Of a stretch of 64,000 nt of DNA, positions 18,128-25,540 are shown piece after piece. Under the pieces are notes generated by a model, which saw nothing but the letters and a program-made list of their open reading frames with translations, made no database searches and was not told the origin of the DNA. Position 1 is the stretch's first letter, and every line of letters starts with the position of its first letter. This DNA comes from Mesorhizobium sp. (lineage in GTDB: Bacteria; Pseudomonadota; Alphaproteobacteria; Rhizobiales; Rhizobiaceae). The position numbers and the translations under genes are program-made. Location of the stretch: the NCBI GenBank assembly GCA_004020545.1, contig SAQE01000005.1, positions 1 through 64,000 on the forward strand. The letters are read 5' to 3'.

Positions 18128-18151
18128 TCTCCCGCCCGGTGGGGCGGGAGA
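18128..18151. repeat. Strong hairpin between binding-protein and permease genes
   Basis: Perfect 10-base stem TCTCCCGCCC / GGGCGGGAGA with a GGTG loop. In ABC transporter operons, stems at this position often stabilise the upstream binding-protein mRNA and reduce read-through to the membrane genes; that role is inferred here. No T run follows on either strand. Confidence 0.6.
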
Positions 18152-18230
18152 AGGAAGGGAACGGCGCCGCTTGTCAGCAGCCGATTTCAGCCAGTCCGAT
18201 GCGTCGGAGCGCCGCTCCTGGGTTTGTCAC

Positions 18231-18266
18231 GCAATTCCGTACGGAAAATCGCTGCACTGGAATTGC
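18231..18266. repeat. Short palindromic repeat, family A (degenerate copy)
   Basis: Begins GCAATTCCG and ends GGAATTGC, enclosing ACGGAAAATCGCTGCACT. Same inverted ends as the copies at 25378-25421 and 45589-45632, but shorter by about 8 bases. Confidence 0.65.
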
Positions 18267-18278
18267 GTTGGCGCAGCC

Positions 18279-19220
18279 TCAGTTCTTCTTCAAAAACTTG
18301 TCGATGTTCGCCGGCGTGACGAGCTGGAACGGGATATAGACCTTGTGTTCCACCTTCTCGCCCTTGGCGAGCTTCAGCGCCGCGTCGAGCGCACCGGCAC
18401 CCTGGCCGGCCGCGTCCTGGAAGACCGATACGTCGAGATCGCCCGCCTGCATCGCGGCCAGCGCGTCCTGGGTGGCGTCGACGCCGCCGACCACGACCGA
18501 CTTCATGTCGATGTTGGCGGCCTTCATCGCCTGGATGGCGCCGATGGCGCTCTCGTCGTTGTTGGCGATGACGCCGTCGAACGGCTTGCCGGACGACAGC
18601 CAGTTGGTCATCAGGTTCTGCGCCTCATCACGCTTCCAGTTCGAGGTCTGCTTGTCGATGATCTTGATGAAGTTGCAGTCCGGCGTCGCGATCACCTCAT
18701 CGATATCCTTGGTGCGCTGCACCGCGGCCTGGTTGGAAAGCTCGCCCATGATGACATAGACATTGGCTTCCTTCTTGCCGGCTTCCTTGAACAGGCGGCA
18801 GGCTTCCTTGGTCTCGAGCGTGCCGGATTCGGCCTCGTTCGAAGCGACGAAGGCCTGGTTGTCAGGCAGCGTATCGACGTTGACCGGTTCGCGGTTGACA
18901 TAGACCAGCGGGATCTTGGCCGCGGCGGCCGCGTCCGACATCGCCTGCGTGGCAGAGGTGTCGACCGGGTTGACGATGATGGCGTCGACGCCCGAAGCGG
19001 CGAAGTTCTTGATCTGGTCGAGCTGCTTGGCGACGTCGTTCTGCGCGTCCTCGACCTGAAGCTCGACGCCATCCATGCCCTTGGCCTGGGCGATCATGCC
19101 GTTGCGCAGCACGGTCAGGAAGTTGTCGTCGAAAAGAGCCATCGAAACGCCGATCTTGGCGGCGAAGGCGGACGAACTCATCAGCGCCGATAGCGCGACG
19201 CCCAAAAGCAGTTTCTTCAT
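18279..19220 (-). CDS. Periplasmic sugar/cyclitol-binding protein of ABC transporter (IbpA/MocB-like)
   Basis: 313-residue type I periplasmic binding protein. Signal peptide MKKLLLGVALSALMSSSAFA with cleavage likely after residue 20. The mature part has the RbsB-type order, with D-A-I-I-V-N-P-V-D near 85 and V-I-A-N-N-D-E-S-A-I-G-A near 210-221. GGAGGAGAAATAAA precedes the ATG at 19220. Linked permease, ATPase and idhA suggest myo-inositol; the same family includes rhizopine-binding MocB, so a methylated or amino inositol is also possible. Confidence 0.9.
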   Translation of the reverse strand: MKKLLLGVALSALMSSSAFAAKIGVSMALFDDNFLTVLRNGMIAQAKGMDGVELQVEDAQNDVAKQLDQIKNFAASGVDAIIVNPVDTSATQAMSDAAAAAKIPLVYVNREPVNVDTLPDNQAFVASNEAESGTLETKEACRLFKEAGKKEANVYVIMGELSNQAAVQRTKDIDEVIATPDCNFIKIIDKQTSNWKRDEAQNLMTNWLSSGKPFDGVIANNDESAIGAIQAMKAANIDMKSVVVGGVDATQDALAAMQAGDLDVSVFQDAAGQGAGALDAALKLAKGEKVEHKVYIPFQLVTPANIDKFLKKN

Positions 19221-19590
19221 TTTATTTCTCCTCCACTTGGTGTCCGGCTGCACCGATTGAACCGGAATCCCCGATCTGTCCGGGGAATCTCTCCCTATGG
19301 TCGTTCCGACGGCATTTTCCTGCGCAAATGGAACGCCTTGTTCTCTGTTTGAAACAGATGTTCCGGAACGAAAGAACCAAAATGCCTAGTTGGTGAAATA
19401 TTTATTCCATTTCGCTTGGAGTCGTCAAGGGCGATTCGGAATGAAGGCTCCGGATTTTCATTCCCACACGGCGCCAGGCAGAGGCTCGGCCCGAGGATCG
19501 ACGGCCTTTGGACCGGATCTTGCGGCCTGTTAGAGCCGTGACAAAATCTTATCAGCCTGATGGATCACATCATCCGGGAGAAATCTCCGT
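19221..19590. promoter_or_regulatory. 370-base control region upstream of the inositol-type transporter
   Basis: Gene-free interval between the LacI gene end and the binding-protein start. It contains GAAA-TATTTA-TTCC at 19395-19408 and GGAA-TGAAGG-CTCC at 19438-19451, each one mismatch from the IolR box. It also has the 13-base palindrome CTGTTT-G-AAACAG (19345-19357) and the 10-base palindrome GTTCCGGAAC (19360-19369), either of which could serve the LacI-type regulator. No convincing -35/-10 assignment was made. Confidence 0.5.
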
Positions 19591-20622
19591 TCAGATGTTC
19601 TCGGGCAGATAGATGTCGAAGGGCAGGAAGGTCTGGCCCGGCGCGTTGGCGGCGCCGCTCTCGATGGCATGCGCCATCAGCCCGACAAGCTCGCGGCACA
19701 GCGCCGCCAAAGGCGTCGAGATCACCATGGTGAGGATGTTGTCGGCAAGTGCTGCACGCGATTCGGCATTGATCTCGTTGCAGATGACCACCGGCATGCT
19801 TGCCGGCTTCGCCGTCCTCAGCGCCGAGACCGCGCCTTCCATGCCGCCGCCGGCGACGTAGCAGCCGACAAGATCCGGATGCCGGGCCAGAAGGTCGAGC
19901 ATCGCGTCATGCGTCACCTGGTTGGCTTCCAGGTTGACCAGCGTCTCCAGCACCGTGAAGTCCGGCGCGTGTTCGCGAAAATAGGAGCGGAAGCCGATCT
20001 CGCGCAATTCATGGCCGTGGAAACGGTGGCTGCCGACGAAGAGCGCGACCTTGCCGGGCTTTCTGGCCGCCTTGGCGATCATCCAGGCCGCGGTGCGCCC
20101 GACCTTGCGGTTGTCGAGGCCGACATAGCCCTCGCGGATGCCGGCGGCGAAGTCGGACAGCAGCGAGAAGACCGGCTGCCCCCTCGCTTTCAGCGCCTCG
20201 ACCACCGCCGTCAGCGTCGGGTGGTCCGGGCCGACGACGGCGATGGCCCTGGATTTCGCCGCCAGCTTGCGCATCTGGGCGGCGATCTCGTCGGGCGCCA
20301 GCGAGGCGGCGAAGTCGACCGTCGCCACACCACGGAAGCGTTGCGACTGCGAGACCGCCAGTTCGAGCTCCCGTGCGAAATCGCCGTAGAAGACATCGTT
20401 GCCCCTCAGGAGCAGGAAGCCGAGGCGGTATTCCGGCATTTCCTGGCGCATGCGCCGCTTGATCAAGCCGGCGGCGTGATAGCCGATATCGGTCGCGGCC
20501 TCGTAGACGCGGCGGGCGGTTTCCTCGCGCACCGGCAAGCGATTGTTCAGCACTCTGTCGACGGTGGCGACGCTGACGCCGGAAACGCGCGCGAGATCGG
20601 TGATGGTCGGCCGCCTTGCCAT
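19591..20622 (-). CDS. LacI-family transcriptional regulator
   Basis: 343 residues: LacI helix-turn-helix at the N-terminus (TITDLARVSGVSVATVDRVL, residues 5-24) and a periplasmic-binding-like ligand domain to the end. AAGGAGCGATC precedes the ATG at 20622. It lies between the cyclitol transporter (same strand, downstream) and the divergent moc-like operon, so it may sense an inositol derivative and control either or both. Ligand unknown. Confidence 0.9.
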   Translation of the reverse strand: MARRPTITDLARVSGVSVATVDRVLNNRLPVREETARRVYEAATDIGYHAAGLIKRRMRQEMPEYRLGFLLLRGNDVFYGDFARELELAVSQSQRFRGVATVDFAASLAPDEIAAQMRKLAAKSRAIAVVGPDHPTLTAVVEALKARGQPVFSLLSDFAAGIREGYVGLDNRKVGRTAAWMIAKAARKPGKVALFVGSHRFHGHELREIGFRSYFREHAPDFTVLETLVNLEANQVTHDAMLDLLARHPDLVGCYVAGGGMEGAVSALRTAKPASMPVVICNEINAESRAALADNILTMVISTPLAALCRELVGLMAHAIESGAANAPGQTFLPFDIYLPENI

Positions 20623-20671
20623 GATCGCTCCTTCTCTGACCGACTCAGAATAACTCATCCTGATAGGAAAT

Positions 20672-20684
20672 GATAGAAACTATC
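20672..20684. promoter_or_regulatory. Candidate LacI-type operator in the divergent lacI / moc promoter
   Basis: GATAG-AAA-CTATC is a perfect inverted repeat in the 174-base interval between the LacI gene and the mocD-like gene. Related half-sites GATAG (20662-20666) and CTATC (20700-20704) flank it. Position suits control of both genes; the regulator assignment is inferred. Confidence 0.4.
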
Positions 20685-20796
20685 TTTGTGATGTTGAGAC
20701 TATCATGCCTTGGCGCTATGGTGAAGTCGAAGCCAGCCATGCGCGAACCCGGCACCGCAGAGAGCCATTCGCCACGTGCTGATGGAGGACCCCGAA

Positions 20797-21903
20797 ATGA
20801 CGGCAATCACGTCTCCGGCGCTGTCCGGACGCGACTACAGCCTGACCGGCCGCGATGCCAAGCGCGCGGTCGAGAGCGGGCTCGCGGCGGCCGAATGGTA
20901 TCACACCGAGATACCGCGCAAGCAGATGAAGGAGCTGATGCAGCGCTCCGATCAGCCGGCGATCCGCGACACCGTCATCTGGCTCGGCGCGCTGATCCTC
21001 GGCGGCGCCGGCGGCGCCTGGTTCTGGGGCACCTGGTGGTGCGTCCCCTTCTTCTTCGTCTATGGGACGCTCTACGGCTCCTCGACCGATTCCCGCTGGC
21101 ACGAATGCGGCCACGGCACGGCCTTCCGCACGCAGTGGATGAACGATGTCGTCTACCAGATCGCCTGCTTCATGATCATGCGCAATCCGGTGACCTGGCG
21201 CTGGAGCCATACGCGCCACCACACCGACACCATCATCGTCGGCCGCGACCCGGAGATCGCCGTCATGCGGCCGCCGGACCTTGTGCGCCTGGTGCTGAAC
21301 TTTTTCGGCATCCTCGACGCATGGCACGCGATGACCGACATGGTGCGCAATGCCGCCGGCGTCATCAGCGCCGCGGAAAAGACCTTCATTCCCGAACAGG
21401 AGCAGCCCAAGGCTATCCGCGCCGCCCGCATCTGGCTGGCCATCTATGTCGCCACCATCGCGCTGGCGTTTTATCTTCATTCATGGTTGCCGCTGATGCT
21501 CGTCGGCCTGCCCCGGCTCTATGGCGCCTGGCACCATGTGATGACGGGACTGCTGCAGCATGGCGGTCTCGCCGAGAATGTCATCGACCACCGCCTGAAC
21601 AGCCGCACCGTCTACATGAACCCGGTCAGCCGGTTCGTCTACTGGAACATGAACTACCATGTGGAGCACCACATGTTCCCGATGGTGCCCTACCACGCGC
21701 TGCCGAAGCTGCACGAGCTGATCAAGCACGACCTGCCGGCGCCGACACCGTCGATCCTGGCCGGTTATCGCGAGATGGTCCCCGCCTTCCTACGCCAGTT
21801 GCGCAACGAGGACTATTTCATCAAGCGCGAGCTGCCGCCGACGGCGAAGCCCTATCGGGAAGAGCTGCACAACGACAATCCGGTGGCGGCCGCGGCCGAA
21901 TGA
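20797..21903 (+). CDS. mocD: MocD-like membrane di-iron oxygenase (fatty-acid desaturase family)
   Basis: 368-residue protein with the three histidine boxes of the membrane desaturase/hydroxylase family: H102-x3-H106, H138-x2-H141-H142 and H288-x2-H291-H292, between hydrophobic stretches near 60-95 and 215-240. In Rhizobium, MocD with MocE and MocF forms the oxygenase proposed to remove the O-methyl group of the rhizopine 3-O-methyl-scyllo-inosamine. The same three-gene order follows here. GGAGG precedes the ATG at 20797. Substrate here could instead be another O-methyl-inositol or a lipid. Confidence 0.82.
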   Translation: MTAITSPALSGRDYSLTGRDAKRAVESGLAAAEWYHTEIPRKQMKELMQRSDQPAIRDTVIWLGALILGGAGGAWFWGTWWCVPFFFVYGTLYGSSTDSRWHECGHGTAFRTQWMNDVVYQIACFMIMRNPVTWRWSHTRHHTDTIIVGRDPEIAVMRPPDLVRLVLNFFGILDAWHAMTDMVRNAAGVISAAEKTFIPEQEQPKAIRAARIWLAIYVATIALAFYLHSWLPLMLVGLPRLYGAWHHVMTGLLQHGGLAENVIDHRLNSRTVYMNPVSRFVYWNMNYHVEHHMFPMVPYHALPKLHELIKHDLPAPTPSILAGYREMVPAFLRQLRNEDYFIKRELPPTAKPYREELHNDNPVAAAAE

Positions 21904-21949
21904 CCGGTCCCGACACAAGCCGGCTATCAAATCTTCGCTGGAGGACGAC

Positions 21950-22264
21950 ATGAGCGACTGGGTCGAGGCCTGTGCGGCCGGAGACATCGACGAAGAGGAC
22001 GTGATGCGGTTCGATCACGCCGGCCGTACCTACGCGGTCTATCGCAGCCCGGACGATGAGTATTTCGCGACCGACGGCCTCTGTTCGCATGAGAAGGTGC
22101 ATCTCGCCGACGGGCTGGTGATGGACGACATCATCGAATGCCCGAAGCACAATGGCCGCTTCAATTACAAGACCGGCGACGCGCGCGGCGCGCCGGTATG
22201 CGTCAACCTCAAGACCTATCCGGTCAAGGTCGACGGGGGCAAAGTCCTCATTCAGGTCGGGTGA
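21950..22264 (+). CDS. mocE: MocE-like Rieske [2Fe-2S] ferredoxin
   Basis: 104-residue soluble electron carrier. Cluster ligands C45-x-H47 and C64-x2-H67 are all present (LCSHEK ... ECPKHNGRF). It should pass electrons from the reductase encoded downstream to the oxygenase encoded upstream. CTGGAGGACGAC gives a strong ribosome binding site. Gap to the oxygenase gene is 46 bases. Confidence 0.9.
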   Translation: MSDWVEACAAGDIDEEDVMRFDHAGRTYAVYRSPDDEYFATDGLCSHEKVHLADGLVMDDIIECPKHNGRFNYKTGDARGAPVCVNLKTYPVKVDGGKVLIQVG

Positions 22265-22269
22265 CCGCG

Positions 22270-23499
22270 ATGACGGGAGGAATGGTCATCATCGGCGCCG
22301 GCGAATGCGGCGGACGCGCCACGCTCACCCTGCGCGACCTCGGTTTCGAAGGGCAGGTGACGCTGGTCGGCGACGAGCCGCATCTGCCCTACGAGCGGCC
22401 GCCGCTGTCGAAGGAGGCGATGACCAGCGCGGCGCCGGTCATCAAGGCGATCGCCAGCGACGAACTTCTGGCCGAGTGCTCGATCCGTCACATCCATTCC
22501 GTCCGGGCCGTGGCAATCGACCGCGCCGCGCATGTCGTGCGCCTCTCGGATGGCTCTTCCCTATCTTACGACAAGCTGCTGCTCGCAACCGGATCCGTGC
22601 CCCGCAAGCTGCCGATGCCGGGCTTGGGCGGACGCTGCGTCTATCTCAGGACCTTCAACGACGCGCTCGCCATCCGCGCCCATCTCAGCGCGGGAAATCG
22701 CGTCGCCATCATCGGCGGCGGCTTCATCGGCCTGGAGCTCGCCGCCTCGGCGCGCAAGCTCGGCGCTACGGTCACGGTGCTCGAAGCGCAGCCGCGCATC
22801 CTGATGCGCGGCGTACCTAGCGAGATCGCCGAGATCATCCACAAGTCGCATGAGGCCGAAGGCGTGAAGGTGCTCACCGGTCAAGGCATCACCGCGATTG
22901 CCGACGATGGGGCAGAGGTTCGCATCACGCTTGCCGATGGGCGGGAGATCGTCGCCGATCTCGCGGTGATCGGCATCGGCGCCGTGCCGGTGACGGCGCT
23001 TGCCGCCGAAGCGGGACTGGCGATCGACAACGGCATCGCGGTCGATGGCACGCTGCGCACCGATGATCCGGACATCTTCGCCGCCGGCGACTGCTGCTCC
23101 TTTCCGCTCGCCGTCTATGGCGGCCGGCGCGTGCGGCTGGAAGCCTGGCGCAATGCGCAGGAGCAGGGCGCTTTAGCCGCGAAGAACATGCTGGGCGCCA
23201 ACGAGGCGCATGCCGCGGTGCCATGGTTCTGGTCGGATCAATACGGGCTCACGCTGCAGATCGCCGGGCTTTCGGACGAAGGCAAAAGCACCGTCCGACG
23301 CGACCTCGATGACGGCGCCTTCATCCTGTTCCACCTGACCGAGGACGGACGGCTGGTCGCCGCCAGCGGCATCGGCCCGGGCAACGCAGTGGCGCGCGAC
23401 ATCCGCCTGGCGGAGATGCTGATCGCGAAACGAGCAAGCCCGGCGCCGGAGGCGCTCGGCTCGCAAACGGTCAAGCTGAAGTCGCTGCTGGCGGCATAG
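22270..23499 (+). CDS. mocF: MocF-like FAD-dependent ferredoxin reductase
   Basis: 409-residue oxygenase-coupled NADH-ferredoxin reductase (like RhlG/BphA4-type). N-terminal FAD motif I-I-G-A-G-E-C-G-G near residue 7, Y-E-R-P-P-L-S-K near 42-49, NAD motif A-I-I-G-G-G-F-I-G-L-E near 147-157, and T-D-D-P-D-I-F-A-A-G-D near 263-273. A GTG at 22261 that overlaps the mocE stop is an alternative start. It completes the electron chain NADH - MocF - MocE - MocD. Confidence 0.88.
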   Translation: MTGGMVIIGAGECGGRATLTLRDLGFEGQVTLVGDEPHLPYERPPLSKEAMTSAAPVIKAIASDELLAECSIRHIHSVRAVAIDRAAHVVRLSDGSSLSYDKLLLATGSVPRKLPMPGLGGRCVYLRTFNDALAIRAHLSAGNRVAIIGGGFIGLELAASARKLGATVTVLEAQPRILMRGVPSEIAEIIHKSHEAEGVKVLTGQGITAIADDGAEVRITLADGREIVADLAVIGIGAVPVTALAAEAGLAIDNGIAVDGTLRTDDPDIFAAGDCCSFPLAVYGGRRVRLEAWRNAQEQGALAAKNMLGANEAHAAVPWFWSDQYGLTLQIAGLSDEGKSTVRRDLDDGAFILFHLTEDGRLVAASGIGPGNAVARDIRLAEMLIAKRASPAPEALGSQTVKLKSLLAA

Positions 23500-23536
23500 T
23501 TCCACCTCTCCAACCGGCATTGAGGGATCAAGCGAT

Positions 23537-24343
23537 ATGGCACGCAGCAGACCGACCGTCGCCGATTTGCAGTCGATGAAGGGCAAGCGCCAGCTTTCGA
23601 AGCTGCGCGTCTTTTCGCTGGAGGAGGCCGAGGCCGCCGAGCGCGCCGGCATCGACCTCATCTCGGTCCCTTATGATATGATGCTCGATCCGCGATTTCG
23701 CGACGCAGCGCCCACCTGCTTCGCCATTCCCGGCGACGAACGCATAAAACTGGGCGCCACCACAAACGAGATCCTGCGCATGGCGGTGAAGCTGCGCGCT
23801 GCCGGCGCCGACGCCATGTATTGCTCGGCCAGCCTGCAGACCATCCGCCGCCTGCGCGACGAGCACATACCGGTCTGCGGCCATGTCGGGCTGATTCCGG
23901 CGCACGCGACCTGGACAGGCGGCTTCAAGGCCGTCGGCAAGACGGCTGAAAGCGCCGCCTTCGTGTGGAAGCAGGTCAAGGACCTTGAGGCGGCCGGCGC
24001 CTTCGCGGCCGAAATAGAAGTGGTGCCGGCGGGCGTCGCCAGCGCGATCTCGCGGCGCACGCCGCTGATCATGATCTCGATGGGCGCCGGCGCCGGCTGC
24101 GATGCGCAGTATCTGTTCTCGGAAGACGTGCTCGGCAGCAATCGCGGCCATTATCCGCGTCACGCCAAACGCTACCGCGACTTCGCGGCGGAATTCGACC
24201 GCCTGCAGAGAGAGCGCATCGCCGCGTTCCGTGAATATGCCGACGACATCCAGTCCGGCGCCTATCCTGAGCCGCGCCACACGGTCGAGGCGGACCCGGA
24301 GGAAATGCGCAAATTCGAGGCGTTTTTGGCGTCGCAGCCGTAA
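23537..24343 (+). CDS. Divergent PanB-family protein (ketopantoate hydroxymethyltransferase-like)
   Basis: 268 residues recognisable as PanB by G-H-V-G-L (115-119), T-G-G-F-K-A-V-G-K-T (127-136), a Glu in E-V-V-P (161) matching the PanB general base, and G-A-G-A-G-C-D-A (183-190). Positions that normally bind magnesium and ketoisovalerate are changed: the G-D-S motif is V-P-Y (44-46) and the K-x-E-G motif is Y-C-S-A (95-98). It follows mocF by 37 bases with a GAGGGATCAAG site, so is likely co-transcribed. It is probably not the housekeeping PanB; a one-carbon or aldol-type role is inferred. Confidence 0.75.
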   Translation: MARSRPTVADLQSMKGKRQLSKLRVFSLEEAEAAERAGIDLISVPYDMMLDPRFRDAAPTCFAIPGDERIKLGATTNEILRMAVKLRAAGADAMYCSASLQTIRRLRDEHIPVCGHVGLIPAHATWTGGFKAVGKTAESAAFVWKQVKDLEAAGAFAAEIEVVPAGVASAISRRTPLIMISMGAGAGCDAQYLFSEDVLGSNRGHYPRHAKRYRDFAAEFDRLQRERIAAFREYADDIQSGAYPEPRHTVEADPEEMRKFEAFLASQP

Positions 24344-24358
24344 CCGATTGGCTCAGCG

Positions 24359-25318
24359 CTAGAACAGCGCCTTCAGCTCGTCCAGCTTGTCGTTGACCAG
24401 CCAGCCGTAATAGTTCTCTTCCGGCAGCTTTTCCGGCTCCCCGGCGGCGCGGCGCTTCTCGTTCTCCTCCTTGAGCGCATAGGCGCGCTGCTCTGGATTG
24501 CCGACATTGTAGAGCGTGGCGGTCAGGCCCGGATTGTGCGAGATATCGAAGCCGGCGATGCTTTTGTAAGCGTCGATCGACTTCCTGATGGTCGCGGCGA
24601 CATAAGGCAGCGTGAGGTCCGGATCCATGATGGTCTTGTAGACCGTGTTCGGATCGTTGACGTCGAGCTCGGGCAGACCGGAGACCTTGTGCACGAGGTC
24701 GCTCATCTGCAGCGCCGTCAGCGGATTGAGCTGGCCGAGGCCAAAGGTCTGGCCGGCATAGTACGGCTGGAAGAAGGTGGCGCCGAAGCGGTCGTTGGGG
24801 AAGCTTGTCCCGCCGACCGTCTTGCCACGGAAGGAATGGTTCCATACCTGCTCGCGGCATTCCCAGAGATCGTAGCTGTCACCTATGCCGGCGCATTTCT
24901 TGAACTCCGGCCGCTGCACGAAATCGCTGACGTCCTCGCCTTCATAGGCGAAGGTGAGCTTGCTCGACAGATAAGACATCGCCTTGACGTAGTACGTCTG
25001 CAGCCGGTCGTAGGCGTCGACATTGTAGGTGTGCTCGCCGACGATGGCGCCGACGATGTGCATCGGATCGATGCCGTAGGCCGCCGCCGCCTTCCTGATC
25101 TTGGCGCGCAGCTCGGCATCGTTCTGCAACAGCGCATAGACCTTGCGGTACTTGGCCTGGAAGGTGGTGCTGGTGGCCTGGGTGCGCCGGCTGGAGGCGC
25201 CGGGAATATCGGGCTGCACGCCGTTTCGGTTGCCCGGCGGCACCATGGTCGCCGCGTTGGCGGTTGCCACCGCCGCCGCCAATGCCAGGCCGAGGAAGAT
25301 AAGTACGCGTTTCTTCAT
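24359..25318 (-). CDS. DUF1402 family secreted protein, possibly lysozyme-like
   Basis: 319 residues with a signal peptide (MKKRVLIFLGLALAAAVATANA, cleavage near 22). The mature protein has I-V-G-E-H-T-Y-N near residue 82 and later T-F-G-L-G-Q-L-N-P-L-T-A-L near 200, an arrangement reminiscent of lytic transglycosylases (catalytic Glu followed by a G-L-x-Q motif). A cell-wall hydrolase role is inferred only. Convergent with the PanB-like gene, 15 bases apart. The start at 25318 is preferred because it begins the signal peptide. Confidence 0.75.
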   Translation of the reverse strand: MKKRVLIFLGLALAAAVATANAATMVPPGNRNGVQPDIPGASSRRTQATSTTFQAKYRKVYALLQNDAELRAKIRKAAAAYGIDPMHIVGAIVGEHTYNVDAYDRLQTYYVKAMSYLSSKLTFAYEGEDVSDFVQRPEFKKCAGIGDSYDLWECREQVWNHSFRGKTVGGTSFPNDRFGATFFQPYYAGQTFGLGQLNPLTALQMSDLVHKVSGLPELDVNDPNTVYKTIMDPDLTLPYVAATIRKSIDAYKSIAGFDISHNPGLTATLYNVGNPEQRAYALKEENEKRRAAGEPEKLPEENYYGWLVNDKLDELKALF

Positions 25319-25377
25319 GCGCCGCCGCCCTGGAGCGGCCCAGCTACCGCCGGTCCACCCCAACTATTTGTTTTTAT

Positions 25378-25421
25378 GCAATTTCGGATGGAAAACCGCT
25401 GCGCACTTTTCCTGAAATTGC
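25378..25421. repeat. Short palindromic repeat, family A
   Basis: GCAATTTCGGATGGAAAACC ... CACTTTTCCTGAAATTGC: inverted ends GCAATTTC / GAAATTGC and inner GGAAAA / TTTTCC. Located between the DUF1402 gene and hslU. Same family as 45589-45632. Confidence 0.7.
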
Positions 25422-25495
25422 TTTCGGAATCGGCGGCAACCTAGGTAAAGCGGCCGGGAGAGTCGAGACGAGGCAAGCTGCCGCCGGAACGAAAG

Positions 25496-25521
25496 GTGGC
25501 CAGATGGTACCATCTGGCCAC
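25496..25521. repeat. Perfect 26-base palindrome after hslU
   Basis: The 13 bases GTGGCCAGATGGT are followed immediately by their exact reverse complement, ACCATCTGGCCAC. It lies 20 bases downstream of the hslU stop. It may act as a 3' stem-loop of the hslVU transcript; there is no T tract, so intrinsic termination is uncertain. Confidence 0.65.
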
Positions 25522-25540
25522 ACATCGCCAAGCTTCGCGG

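Noticed and set aside
18128-18151. Terminator between the binding-protein and permease genes
   Set aside because: The stem is strong but lacks a T run on either strand, so it is treated as an mRNA-stability hairpin.
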